Positions 1-8,856 of a stretch of 64,000 nucleotides of DNA are shown piece by piece. The DNA is from Shewanella oneidensis MR-1 (GTDB taxonomy: Bacteria; Pseudomonadota; Gammaproteobacteria; Enterobacterales; Shewanellaceae). The stretch's first letter is position 1; each line of letters opens with the position of its first letter. A model generated the notes under the pieces. It was not told the DNA's origin. It worked only from the letters and a program-made list of their open reading frames with translations, and ran no database searches. The stretch covers positions 2,232,001-2,296,000 of the forward strand of contig NC_004347.2 in the NCBI RefSeq assembly GCF_000146165.2. Reading direction: 5' to 3'. Position numbers and translations under genes: made by a program.

Positions 1-535
1 GATTTTAGCGCTTTTAAAACAGTTCCCTGCAGTCATGCCGCCCATTGTGATCACCCAACATATGCCCGCTGGGTTTACCTGCACGTTTGCGGATCGGCTA
101 AACAAACTCACTCGCTTTAATGTAAAGCAAGCAGAAGAAGGGGAGCGGTTATTACCCTGTTATGCCTACGTCGCGCCAGGAGATCAACACCTTGAAATCA
201 TCAAAGTCGGAGGAAGTTTCAAAGCAAAGCTTAGTCAAGGTGACAAAGTCAGTGGGCACAGGCCATCGGTGGATGTGTTATTTCATTCAGTGGCTCAATA
301 TGCTGGTGAAAATGCGACGGCAGTGATCTTAACTGGCATGGGAAAAGATGGTGCCGATGGTATAGAAGCGATTGATATGCAAGGAGGAAAAACCTTTGCC
401 CAGGGTGAACAGAGTTGTGTGGTATTTGGCATGCCCAAGGAGGCAATTAAACGTGGTGCTATTCACCATGTGGTAGAACTCCCCCAATTAGGGGATAAAC
501 TGCTCCAATATTTGGCATCCGTAAACCGCGATTAA
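1..535 (+). CDS. cheB: CheB chemotaxis protein-glutamate methylesterase, C-terminal part
   Basis: This is the C-terminal catalytic domain of CheB, the response-regulator methylesterase that removes methyl groups from chemoreceptors during adaptation. The reading frame is open from the first bases of the window, so the receiver domain and linker lie outside. Visible motifs are the PIVITQHMP stretch with the active-site His, the VAPGDQHLEI segment, and the VILTGMGKDGADG loop carrying the catalytic Asp; these are typical of the family. The internal ATG at 35 is not a start. The gene converges on the response regulator gene with 31 bases between stops. Identification is secure; only completeness is unknown. 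Confidence 0.95.
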   Translation, partial: ILALLKQFPAVMPPIVITQHMPAGFTCTFADRLNKLTRFNVKQAEEGERLLPCYAYVAPGDQHLEIIKVGGSFKAKLSQGDKVSGHRPSVDVLFHSVAQYAGENATAVILTGMGKDGADGIEAIDMQGGKTFAQGEQSCVVFGMPKEAIKRGAIHHVVELPQLGDKLLQYLASVNRD

Positions 536-566
536 CGAAAAAAGTGTATTTGGATATATGGTTGTG

Positions 567-2201
567 CTATTTGACTAAGGTATTGATTATGCGGTTTCGT
601 CCAGTTCGTTTGGCTTCATACAGATTTTTATCTGCCAATAATAAACACTCTTGGAATTCATGACATTCGGTTGAAAATGCCAAACCTCCACTCAATGTGA
701 CTTTAAATTCAGCACCTTCTTCAACAAACACAATATTACTAAAGCTCTCGCGAATCGCATTCACTTTGGCAATGACCAGTGGTGCGGGCATATCTGGTAT
801 CACCAGCATAAATTCTTCTCCACCATAACGTCCCATAAAATCGGCAGCGCGTAGGGACTGTTGTAACAGGTGCGCAAAGGCTAATAGGACTTTGTCACCT
901 CCGGAGTGTCCATAAGTATCATTCACTTGTTTAAAGTGATCTAAGTCAAGCATTGCAATGCACACACTAGAATTCGCTCGCTTAGCTAAATTAATACAAT
1001 GACGAGCAGCAACCAGAATTTGAGTGTGATTTAACAAGCCCGTTAAACTGTCTCGGCTGGCGGAACTGCGAATATCATGGCCACGTTGCGCGCGGGAAAT
1101 CACTTGGGTGACAAATAAACTGGGTGCTGTTTGTTTCGAAATAAGATCATCAGAACCCGCCTGAATAATGCTGACTTTATTCTGCATGGTGTCATCGGAG
1201 CTCAACACCAAAATAGGGCTTGAAGTATATTTATCAAGCTGACGGATCATTCTTGCCAGTTCTAACCCATTCACCCCCGGCATATAGAGGTCAAAGATAA
1301 ATAAATCTGGTTCAAATTGCTCAAGGGTAGGTATGACTTGCTCGGGTTTTGTCATGCCTCTGACCATTAAGCCATGGCTACGTAACAAGCTCGAAAAATA
1401 GTCCACCATAGATTGTTGATCATCGACTAACAGTACTTTAAGGGGAGGCTTATCGGACATTTTAAGCCATTGATGAATTTTACGGACCAATAGGGTCGTT
1501 TCTGCAGGTTTGACAAAATATTCACTGACATTGGCGCGAATGGCCAGTAAACGCATATCAAAATCGCTACGGGAAGACAGTACAAATACTCGAGTATTGT
1601 TTTTCTCAAATTCGCAGGCCGCTTCAAATAACGCATCTTCAGTATAATCGGGCAAGATAAGATCTAATAAAATTAAGTCGAATGGGCTGGCATATTGCAC
1701 CTTGATAAAATCGGTAAAATTTAAGAAATGTTGCACATTAAAGCCAAACTCGTGTAGCTGTTTCGTGATCATTGCCCCGACATTGTTGTCATCTTCGATA
1801 ATGGCAATACAGTATTCGTGGCGAGCCTTTGAGGGGTTGTAGGGATTTTGTTGCATTTGCGCTTCAACCACGGGGGCCGCTGGCAAATAGTGTTGATTAT
1901 TTTGGAGTAACTGATGGAACAGCGTATCTAAGCCCTTAATCAGGTTTAGGGTTGGTGCGGGAGCATCCAGTAAGTTTTTTAGCTGCAGCTCCAGTTTATC
2001 GACGATATCTTTGGTCTCAGTCAAGCCAAAGGTTTCACTGGAACCTTTTAAATTGTGTACCTCCCGATAAACAGCTGACAGCATATAGCTTTGCCAGTTT
2101 TTCCGCAGAGAGACCCACAAGGTAATGATTTGTTTCTTTTTATCTGGCAAGGCATGTAAGTACTGACGTTTTAATTGTTCTAACGATTCTTCAAGACTCA
2201 T
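567..2201 (-). CDS. Hpt-REC-REC-GGDEF response regulator / diguanylate cyclase
   Basis: A 544-residue multidomain signalling protein. The N-terminal Hpt domain carries the motif HNLKGSSETFGL with the phosphorylatable His near residue 51. Two receiver domains follow: one with IIEDD and LILLDLILPD (about 130-250) and one with LLVDDQ and FIFDLYMPG (about 255-375). A GGDEF domain begins at DSLTGLLNH and has an intact active site, GRYGGEEF, so cyclic-di-GMP synthesis is expected. Its place beside cheB suggests a link between chemotaxis phosphorelay and c-di-GMP (inference). I prefer the ATG at 2201 over an upstream TTG at 2207; neither has a strong ribosome-binding site. Confidence 0.93.
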   Translation of the reverse strand: MSLEESLEQLKRQYLHALPDKKKQIITLWVSLRKNWQSYMLSAVYREVHNLKGSSETFGLTETKDIVDKLELQLKNLLDAPAPTLNLIKGLDTLFHQLLQNNQHYLPAAPVVEAQMQQNPYNPSKARHEYCIAIIEDDNNVGAMITKQLHEFGFNVQHFLNFTDFIKVQYASPFDLILLDLILPDYTEDALFEAACEFEKNNTRVFVLSSRSDFDMRLLAIRANVSEYFVKPAETTLLVRKIHQWLKMSDKPPLKVLLVDDQQSMVDYFSSLLRSHGLMVRGMTKPEQVIPTLEQFEPDLFIFDLYMPGVNGLELARMIRQLDKYTSSPILVLSSDDTMQNKVSIIQAGSDDLISKQTAPSLFVTQVISRAQRGHDIRSSASRDSLTGLLNHTQILVAARHCINLAKRANSSVCIAMLDLDHFKQVNDTYGHSGGDKVLLAFAHLLQQSLRAADFMGRYGGEEFMLVIPDMPAPLVIAKVNAIRESFSNIVFVEEGAEFKVTLSGGLAFSTECHEFQECLLLADKNLYEAKRTGRNRIINTLVK

Positions 2202-3127
2202 AGGCAAGCACCATGGTCACTGCTTATTGGTTAAGTTGAGGCTTCATTTTGCGAAATGCCCTATCCAATAGCCTAATTTAATTAAGTGAGAGTTTATTTC
2301 ATTCATTTAGAGTGTAAGCCAAGCTTGAAAAAATGCGGCGCAGAAACGGTGATTTCAATAGATTTTTATCTTGAGAAGTTCATGCGTATTATAAGTCTCG
2401 GGCAGAACTTGACTGCTTAGAGAGTTTGGTTATATCAAGTACTGTTTTAATGTTTTATATTCAATTAGTTATAAGCAGTCGTTAGAGATGATTACACCAT
2501 GGAGTCGTATAAGCATGAATGGATGCATAAAGGTGAGAAAGCTTTCCCCGCTATTTTTTAAGCGTTGGGTTGTAGGGTTAAAAGAGCTTGCTCTGCTTAT
2601 ATTCCTCCTCGCTTTGGGCTTTGGAGAAACAAGACTCTGAAGCCATTTGTATCCTCATCCAAAGTGAGATGCAGGATTGGCATCAATCAACTCCTCGTTA
2701 CCAAGCACTTAAAGCAAGATTTGATGAATACTGTAGACGACCTGTCGGTAATACAAGCCCATTGCCTAACGCAAAACAGTTAAGCCAACTGAATGTTAAC
2801 CATATATTTCGCAGATAAAGCCCCTCAGCCCAGCGGTTTCTAGCCCCCAGCATAAACCTATTCCCAAAGCACTAATCGTTGTGAACTCATCGCTAAAGAA
2901 GTGCATAAATTTACCGTAAAATAGTGTTTTGGCTAATTTTAGTGCGATGGCATAGGCCGGTTTGTCTAGCAATTGTGCAACCGCCTGAAATCGATTCTTT
3001 TTTACTTGACCACCCAAAGGCTTTTGCGTACAGTACCGCTCCGTTAACGATGAAAGCTTACACGTTAGGCGTTATTTGATTCGGTTAACCGTGTTCATTA
3101 ACACGATAAAGCTAATGACAACAATCT
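2202..3127. other. Long intergenic stretch before tRNA-Ser, one possible decayed small gene
   Basis: No well-supported gene is visible. The only coding-like signal is on the plus strand. From ATG 2515 a frame begins with a basic start and a hydrophobic run (LALLIFLLALGF) and stops at 2640, while the next frame from about 2588 to 2818 reads on with acidic, non-repetitive sequence. Joined by one frameshift they would make a small secreted protein of about 100 residues. This is weak evidence and the segment may be non-coding. Confidence 0.3.
2515..2818 (+). pseudogene. Possible frameshifted small exported protein
   Basis: Two overlapping plus-strand frames look like one gene after a frameshift. 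The first gives a signal-peptide-like start (MNGCIKVRKL, then LALLIFLLALGF). The second continues with ALEKQDSEAICILIQSEM and ends with a basic tail. I do not recognise the family. There is no clear ribosome-binding site before ATG 2515, and no downstream partner gene. It could equally be chance open frames in a 900-base intergenic region. Confidence 0.25.
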
Positions 3128-3215
3128 GGTGAGATGTCCGAGTGGCCGAAGGAGCACGCCTGGAAAGTGTGTATACGGAAACGTATCGAGGGTTCGACTC
3201 CCTCTCTCACCGCCA
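3128..3215 (+). tRNA. tRNA-Ser (GGA anticodon)
   Basis: An 88-base class II tRNA. The acceptor stem GGTGAGA pairs with TCTCACC, followed by discriminator G and encoded CCA. The anticodon arm CACGC-CTGGAAA-GTGTG gives anticodon GGA. A long variable arm (about TATACGGAAACGTATC) and the T arm GGGTTCGACTCCC are present. Its 3' end borders a decayed integrase gene, consistent with use as an integration site. Confidence 0.97.
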
Positions 3216-3226
3216 AATTCAAGTTT

Positions 3227-3252
3227 AAAGACGTCCTAGGGCGTCTTTTTTC
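3227..3252 (+). terminator. Rho-independent terminator after tRNA-Ser
   Basis: AAAGACG (3227-3233) pairs with CGTCTTT (3242-3248) and a T-run follows, ending the tRNA transcript. Confidence 0.8.
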
Positions 3253-3571
3253 TTACCTGTATTTTATTAAAATCAATAACTTATCATCCTATATTGTTTG
3301 ATGACATCCTACTGCATCCGAAATTTTTAGTAATGCCAAAAGTAATGCCAAGGAAATTTGGTAAATTTTGGCATTACTTTTGGCTTCAAAAACACCCTTT
3401 TTTTATGCCGTTTTTTTACTTGATTTTCTCGATTTTATGGCCCAGATTTAATTTGGCAATATCCTAATTTGTCTGAATTTATTCAGTGATAAGTAATGCT
3501 TGATTTTCGAGTAAAAAATGATGCGAAAATCAAGCATTACTTTTGGGTTTAATATGAGAGGGTAAAACGGT
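3253..3571. repeat. Palindrome-rich putative attachment region, AAGTAATGC family
   Basis: There is no gene here, but two strong inverted repeats share a core word. The first pairs 3336-3350 with 3369-3383 (arms CCAAAAGTAATGCCA and its complement). The second pairs 3491-3509 with 3524-3542 (19-base perfect arms beginning AAGTAATGCTTG). A further partial copy lies at about 3329-3337. The word AGTAATGC thus occurs five times in both orientations within about 215 bases, between tRNA-Ser and the integrase start. Such clustered sites are what arm-type integrase or excisionase binding sites would look like; that role is inference. No T-run follows the second hairpin strongly enough to call a terminator. 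Confidence 0.6.
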
Positions 3572-3714
3572 ATGGGAAGGAGTACAAATAAGCTGACTGC
3601 AAAAGCGGTGCTCAATGCTAAAGCGGAAGCAAAGCCCTATCGATAGTCAGAAGGTGGCAATCTCTATCTCTATGTGCGCACAGCAGGGAAAACGTGGGAA
3701 TTTAGATATATACG
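3572..3714 (+). pseudogene. Tyrosine integrase (P4/DUF4102 type), N-terminal remnant
   Basis: From ATG 3572 the frame reads NKLTAKAVLNAKAEAKPYR, then an in-frame TAG at 3644, then SEGGNLYLYVRTAGKTWEFR. This matches the N-terminal arm-binding domain (DUF4102-like) of P4-family integrases, which usually insert at tRNA genes. Only about 47 codons remain of an expected roughly 400, because the ISAs1 element begins at 3715. The gene is doubly dead: a nonsense codon plus truncation. Its position 356 bases after tRNA-Ser and its orientation are typical for an island integrase. Confidence 0.82.
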
Positions 3715-4959
3715 CAGGGCAACCGCATGAGTGTTTAAAATTCGTCCAGCTGCAACCCTGCTAATAGAACCGATTCTAAATATTCAGGTTTCATCCAAGC
3801 TCTTTTCTGTTTCGCTGGAATGCTTCCTTTAGAAGGTTCAGCCCTAAGCATATTCAGTGATATGTGCCTAAGCATGGCCCAATTTTCTGCCCCATGATGT
3901 TGGTAAATCTGGCAACTATCTTCTTTCATTGAGACATCTAGCACCCAGTGTAAGCTGTTCTCAATACCCCAATGCCCACGAACTGAATTGGCTAACAGCT
4001 GCTCATCGAGTGTGGCTGAACTGATATAGTAACGGTAGGTCAGTTCTGCCTCTTTCCCTTTCGTATGCCGATAACTCAAACACATACCTAATGTGTTCAA
4101 TTTCATCCACTTAGGAAAATTATCTTGGAGCTGGTTTGCAGGTATTACATAGTAGGCTCTTGCCTCGATACGACCTCTATTTTTCTCAATAACGAGTCCA
4201 TCAAGAGGATTACTGCGCGCTTCACTGAAAGCACTGACCACGGCCTCATGCAAGGAACTTTGATTCACCTTCACAGCAAGTAAGTAGTCACCTCCTTGCT
4301 CGACTATCTGCCTTGCAATCTCTGTCTGGCAACCCATGGCGTCGATTGATACCAGTGCTCCTTCTATATCTAACAACTGGAGCAGCGCTGGGATTGCAGT
4401 TATCTCATTGGATTTATTTGCAGTTTTTACTTGTCCCAGCACCACTTTATTGGCACAGGCAAACGCATTGACCATATGAATGGTTGAGCGCCGATCTTCA
4501 CGATTGTATGAGGCACGAAGCGTTTTACCATCGATAGCAATAAGATGACCATCACTCATCTCATGGACGGCTCGCATCCAATTGGCGAAGCACAGTCGAA
4601 ACTGTTCCGGTTCGATACGAGAGATAATACGTGCAATGGTGTCATCGACAGGGACACCTTCGGTCAGAATTCCCTTTTCTTTAAACCAGGTATGATGTCC
4701 GGCAGCATAGTCATGGATTTCTGACCAGCCTTCGGCCCCAGCAATCACACCACACAGAGTGACGAACAATACATCATGCAATGGGTAAGTCACTTTGGCA
4801 GATTGTCGGCTGTCAGCAATCGAGTTGAAATGAGACGTGAAGGCTTCAAGGTACATGCTCTGATGTTCTCTATAAGAAAAAGAGAGCATAAGATCATAAT
4901 CGACACCGTCCGTCAAATTGGGTTCAAAACGGTTAAAATATATTCACGATCTCGCCCTG
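3715..4959 (-). mobile_element. ISAs1-family insertion sequence
   Basis: Both flanks of the transposase show the ends CAGGGC (3715) and GCCCTG (4959), with about 11 of 16 outer bases matching as an inverted repeat; this sets a 1245-bp element. No clear 8-10 bp target duplication is visible between TAGATATATACG on the left and ATATCTGGCA on the right. The flanks also belong to unrelated genes (integrase remnant and unknown protein). The element therefore probably took part in a deletion after insertion. Confidence 0.65.
3735..4871 (-). CDS. ISAs1-family transposase
   Basis: A DDE transposase of the ISAs1 (H-repeat-associated) family. Visible hallmarks are VDDTIARIISRIEP, the catalytic HLIAIDGKTLRAS, VSIDAMGCQTEIA, LLAVKVNQ and GHWGIENSLHWVLDVSMKED. 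The frame opens further upstream (to 4916), but family members begin close to the MYLEAFTSHF region, so an internal ATG is likely the true start; I give one at about 4871-4889 without a deciding ribosome-binding site. It appears intact and encodes about 375-390 residues, normal for the family. Confidence 0.85.
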   Translation of the reverse strand, partial: REHQSMYLEAFTSHFNSIADSRQSAKVTYPLHDVLFVTLCGVIAGAEGWSEIHDYAAGHHTWFKEKGILTEGVPVDDTIARIISRIEPEQFRLCFANWMRAVHEMSDGHLIAIDGKTLRASYNREDRRSTIHMVNAFACANKVVLGQVKTANKSNEITAIPALLQLLDIEGALVSIDAMGCQTEIARQIVEQGGDYLLAVKVNQSSLHEAVVSAFSEARSNPLDGLVIEKNRGRIEARAYYVIPANQLQDNFPKWMKLNTLGMCLSYRHTKGKEAELTYRYYISSATLDEQLLANSVRGHWGIENSLHWVLDVSMKEDSCQIYQHHGAENWAMLRHISLNMLRAEPSKGSIPAKQKRAWMKPEYLESVLLAGLQLDEF

Positions 4960-5088
4960 ATATCTGGCATTCACCAGGTGTTGAGTTTAAGTGCCTACTA
5001 GACAGGAATGTAGTTTCTTATTTGATCAGCTTGGTTAATGGTTTAGATATTTCTGAACAGAAAAACCAGCAGCCCTATAGGAGTGTAG
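4960..5088 (+). pseudogene. Unknown island protein, internal fragment upstream of IS copy A
   Basis: An open frame running out of the ISAs1 end reads DIWHSPGVEFKCLLDRNVV, then SYLISLVNGLDISEQKNQQ. It is the 5' part of the gene that resumes at 6324: removing IS copy A and one TAG duplication gives an uninterrupted join ...QPYRSVAALQAVLNAG. The true start has been lost to the ISAs1 event. The LLDRNVVSYLI stretch resembles the first motif of PIN-like nucleases (LDxNxxS), but this is only a motif resemblance. Confidence 0.6.
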
Positions 5089-5096
5089 TGTACTGG

Positions 5097-5906
5097 TCAA
5101 CCCAAACTGGACACTTTTACTTGAGAATTCTCAAACTCTACAGGTGACAGATCGTTATTAGCAGAATGAAGTCGCTCCAAGTTGTAATATTTGATGTAAG
5201 CCGTCACATCTTGCTTCATAAACTCCCTTGTTGGTTGAGCAACTTTAAAAATCCAATCGTGTTTCAAGCTACCAAAGAATCGCTCAACAACGGCATTATC
5301 CCAACACGCACCCACATCACCCATGCTGGCTCGGATACCATAGCTCGATAGCAGCCTACCGAATTGTTTACTGGTATATTGCGAGCCTCGGTCACTGTGA
5401 AATACCAGCCCTCGCGCTGGTTGTCGCAGGTTGTAGGCTTTTATTAATGCCTTGGATATCAAATCTGTGGTCATGCGTTTGTCTATGCGCCATCCCACAA
5501 TCCGGCGTGAATATAAATCCATCACCACAGCTAAGTACATCCAGCCTTCACCCGTCTTTAAATAGGTCACGTCACCCGCCCAGACCTGATTAGCCGATAC
5601 TGGATTAAAGTTCATGTTTAACAGGTTATCAGCCACTGCATCTGAGTGTTTTCGCTGTGTCGTCACCTTGTAAGCACATCGCTGGGTTGCTTTGAGTCGA
5701 AGGCGGTGCATAATTTTACGAACGAGATAGCGACCAACCTGGTAGCCTTCCTTGCGCAATTTCTTCACCATTTCACGATTCCCTAAGCTGCCTCGACTTT
5801 GCTTAAATAGCTGTCGAACAAGGCGATAAAGCTTCAGTGTTTCAACGCTTATCACGTTTGCAGGGCGTTTATGCCAATCGTAATAGCCTGACTTACTGAC
5901 ACTCAT
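5097..5906 (-). CDS. IS3-family transposase OrfB (copy A)
   Basis: The 269-residue catalytic protein (rve, DDE integrase core) has VWAGDVTYLKTGEGW with the first Asp, LVFHSDRGSQYTS with the second, and NAVVERFFGSLKHD with the Glu. It is normally made as an OrfAB fusion: its frame stays open upstream of the ATG (FPITLLCRVMSVSKSGYYDW), and orfA contains an A-AAA-AAG slippery heptamer. Intact. Confidence 0.93.
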   Translation of the reverse strand: MSVSKSGYYDWHKRPANVISVETLKLYRLVRQLFKQSRGSLGNREMVKKLRKEGYQVGRYLVRKIMHRLRLKATQRCAYKVTTQRKHSDAVADNLLNMNFNPVSANQVWAGDVTYLKTGEGWMYLAVVMDLYSRRIVGWRIDKRMTTDLISKALIKAYNLRQPARGLVFHSDRGSQYTSKQFGRLLSSYGIRASMGDVGACWDNAVVERFFGSLKHDWIFKVAQPTREFMKQDVTAYIKYYNLERLHSANNDLSPVEFENSQVKVSSLG

Positions 5907-5965
5907 TACTCGACATAACAGTGTTATGGGAAACAGGTGAGATTGCAGTTTGATGAAACGAAATC

Positions 5966-6256
5966 TTACTTCATTTCTCTCGCAAAGAAGGCGCTTGCCT
6001 TTTTTAGAATTTCTTTCTCCATGCGTAATTCTTTGTTTTCTCTACGCAATCGCTTCAACTCATCACGCTCAGACTCTTCTAAGGTGATGCCTTGTTGCAG
6101 GGCTTCGTGTTTTTCCTTCCAGTTGTAAAGCAGGCTCGTGCTAACTCCAAGAGACTTTGCCGCATCGGCAACGCTATAACCTTGCTCCAGCACCATCAAG
6201 ACGGCTTCATCTTTAAATGCCTGCGGATAACTCTTATGTGATTTTTTCAGACTCAT
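5966..6256 (-). CDS. IS3-family OrfA (copy A)
   Basis: The 96-residue DNA-binding subunit has a helix-turn-helix (YSVADAAKSLGVSTSLLYNW) followed by a leucine-zipper-like coiled coil (RLRRENKELRMEKEILKKA). It overlaps the OrfB frame through the slippery heptamer near its 3' end, which supports programmed -1 frameshifting. Identical in protein sequence to the other three copies. Confidence 0.93.
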   Translation of the reverse strand: MSLKKSHKSYPQAFKDEAVLMVLEQGYSVADAAKSLGVSTSLLYNWKEKHEALQQGITLEESERDELKRLRRENKELRMEKEILKKASAFFAREMK

Positions 6257-6323
6257 ATAGACCTCTTAATTTATTGACCATACTGTCTCAAAATTAAGTG
6301 TCCGATGGGATTAGACCAGAACA

Positions 6324-7141
6324 TAGCTGCTCTGCAAGCTGTGCTAAATGCAGGAAACATTTTATCTGAAACAGGTTATTCCTATCACGAGTATATAGAG
6401 CGAAATGGTTTAGACAAAGCAGATGATGAGCTAGCATTATTTCGTTCAGCTGATAACTTAAATCCTAATATTTACCTAGACTTATTTCTAAAACAAAGAG
6501 ATAGTATAGGTCATAATGAACTGCCTTTGTTTAAGACAGGCGAGCTTATAGATGGCCATTTACCAGAGAGATTAACTTTGGTTGAAAGAAATGCAGTCAT
6601 AATTAAAAAAGCGATATCTCTCGCTCACTCTAAACGAATGTCTCCATATCAAACTATGCTTGAACTGATGGATTGGATATATGATGAATATATGTTCTCA
6701 GCACCATCGTTTCACTTTTTATCTGTTTATTTTAGTAGCTGGAAAATTTCAAAAATGCTCAAATCTCATGGGCATAAAGATCTCAGAAACGCGATATGGG
6801 ATATTTCTTTCATTCAACTTCTCCTTAAATACTGTCGTGAAGACAACGACTCTGTTTGGTTATTTAGTTCATTTGATAAAGCAATTCATTCCATTGTTGA
6901 CCTCACATTCATCAGAAGGGAAGAAGATGAAAGCATGTATATGTATAGGCTTGAAAATTCATATGCATCTATGTGGGGAAAGAAAAATGGTTACGGTAAA
7001 AAGTTGTTAAGTAAGTTCATAAAAATAAGTGAAAATGGCGATGACCCTAAGAGGAAGATGAATGTGTTTAATGGTGATGCTAATTACGAATTGAGTTTAA
7101 GAACTAGGGTTCAAAAGGAATATGAAGAGGCTATATCTTGA
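6324..7141 (+). pseudogene. Unknown island protein, C-terminal part, coupled to sacsin-like ATPase gene
   Basis: This continues the gene cut by IS copy A, giving about 270 further residues after the join. The ATG at 6305 lies inside the IS end, so the apparent start is an artefact. The protein is hydrophilic and acidic (KADDELALFRSADNLN), with an aromatic-rich middle (SAPSFHFLSVYFSSWKISKM) and a charged C-terminus. I recognise no named family. Its TGA (7139-7141) overlaps the TTG start of the next gene by four bases, so the two were translationally coupled and probably form one functional unit. Codon use is AT-rich compared with adhE, consistent with acquired DNA. Confidence 0.7.
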
Positions 7142-8789
7142 ACAATTTTACGGTAGTTAAATCATTCATGGATAACAGTAAAAACATTAAAGAAGGCATA
7201 GTGGCAGAAATTACTCGTCGAAAAGAGGTTTATAAGAAATCTCCCGCTGATATGGTTTCTGCATTTAATCGCGAAATAGAAACTGAAAAGGAGTATAACG
7301 GCAGGCAATTATTAGAACTTCTTCAAAATGCAGATGATGAAAACTCAGAAGAAGTTTATATCGAGCTTGATACTGAAAGAGCTGTTTTAAGCATCAATAA
7401 TCGTGGCATCAATTGTTCTTCGTTTAGTGCTGACGGTGTTCGATCTCTCATGATTTCAAATTTGAGCACTAAATTATCAAAAAAATACATAGGGAACAAA
7501 GGTCTAGGGTTTCGTTCGATAATTAGTTGGAGTAAACATATTTCTATTAGAAGTAACGATTTGAAGTTAGACTTTTCAAATGAAGTCGTAAATGAAATCT
7601 TCAATGAGTTATTCTCTTTGGAAGAGAGAGCTGCTATTAGAAAGGCACAAAACTTACCTGATTCTGTCTGTCCAATTCCATTTTTATCCGTTCCAAAAAT
7701 AAGCGATAATAATAATCAGGATTGGAATACTTCAATTGAGATACATTATAAAGTTGGTTTTTTAAGTGATATTAAAAAGCAGATAGGTGAACTAAAAAAC
7801 GAGATATTACTTTTTCTAAATTCAATCAAAACTCTTACTGTTATCATTGATGGGGAATGTGTTAAGTCGATAAATAAAGAAGAACTTAGCAAAAAGTGGG
7901 ATGTTTTTGAACGAAAGGGGAGCATCCCTGATGAATTGTGGGATAAAGAAAATGTAGAGGAGTTTTTTGATTTGAAAATAGCTCTTCAAGATAATTTGTC
8001 TTGCGATATTCGAGAGGTATTTGCTTACTTTCCTACTAAATTAGTTGTTGATTTCCCTTTTGTTATTCATGGTACCTTCGAATTAAACAGCTCCAGAAAT
8101 GAGATCAATGACAGTGTGAAAAACCGATTTATTTTAAAAGAGCTAGTAAATTTAATTATTGATACAGCAAAATCCTTGACGGAAGGCAATATTAGCTACA
8201 AAGCAATAGAGCTATTATCATATAATAGCCCTAATAACATTCTGATGGAGTTAGGGTTCTATGATGCTATTGATGAGGCGATCAGCTCATTAGAGGTGTT
8301 TCCTTGCGTTGACGGAACTTATAGAAAAAAATCAGATGTTATATTTATAGATGCGCTTGCTAATTTTGTTTGCTCTATTAACCAAGAGTTAATCTTTGAA
8401 AACCTATTAATTCCATTAGATGGCACTGTTAACCTTTCTAATTTTAATTTAAATGGAATTGTAGATACTGAAAAATTAAAAGTATTAAGTGAAAATATAG
8501 ATGATATAGAAGATAGAGCTTCTATGATTCATATGATTTACCATACTTTTAAACATGAGGAGAAATTAGAGTTTCTGATCGACTCAAGCGGTTCGTTGAT
8601 TTCTCTTGATGATGAAGTATATACGCCTTCATCTGTAGACATTAGTATACCTGATTATGTCAGTATCAAGTTTATTCATAGTGATTTATTTGAATTGCTG
8701 ATCAAAAAATTTGAGATTGATTCGAATGAAAAAGCTCGTGAATTACAGAGAACTTTGAGACTAATCACAAATATTCAACAATATCAGAT
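7138..8789 (+). pseudogene. Sacsin-like GHKL (HSP90-type) ATPase, 3'-truncated by IS copy B
   Basis: The N-terminal half shows GHKL ATPase motifs of the sacsin/Nov group: GRQLLELLQNADDENSEEVY carries the Asn that coordinates magnesium-ATP, a following INNRGI loop, and GNKGLGFRSIISWSKHISI matches the glycine-rich lid. About 550 residues remain; relatives of this type are often larger than 1000 residues, so the C-terminal effector region is missing. The frame runs into IS copy B at 8790 and ends there. The start is TTG at 7138, overlapping the previous stop. Family members often sit in anti-phage gene clusters; that role here is inference. Confidence 0.78.
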
Positions 8790-8856
8790 TGTTCTGGTCT
8801 AATCCCATCGGACACTTAATTTTGAGACAGTATGGTCAATAAATTAAGAGGTCTAT

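Larger units (their letters stand above)
5089..6323 (-). mobile_element. IS3-family element, copy A (1235 bp)
   Basis: Ends are TGTACTGGTCAACCCA and TGGGATTAGACCAGAACA, sharing an imperfect inverted repeat. Boundaries were set by aligning four copies in this window, all exactly 1235 bp. This copy is flanked on both sides by TAG (5086-5088 and 6324-6326), a clean 3-bp target duplication, and it interrupts the unknown island gene. The element carries overlapping orfA and orfB. Confidence 0.95.

Noticed and set aside
2796..3017. Minus-strand 73-codon open frame before tRNA-Ser
   Set aside because: No ribosome-binding site, no recognisable motif, overlaps the other doubtful frame; treated as chance.
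6305..6323. ATG at 6305 as the start of the unknown island protein
   Set aside because: It lies in the terminal inverted repeat of IS copy A; the real gene continues upstream of the IS.
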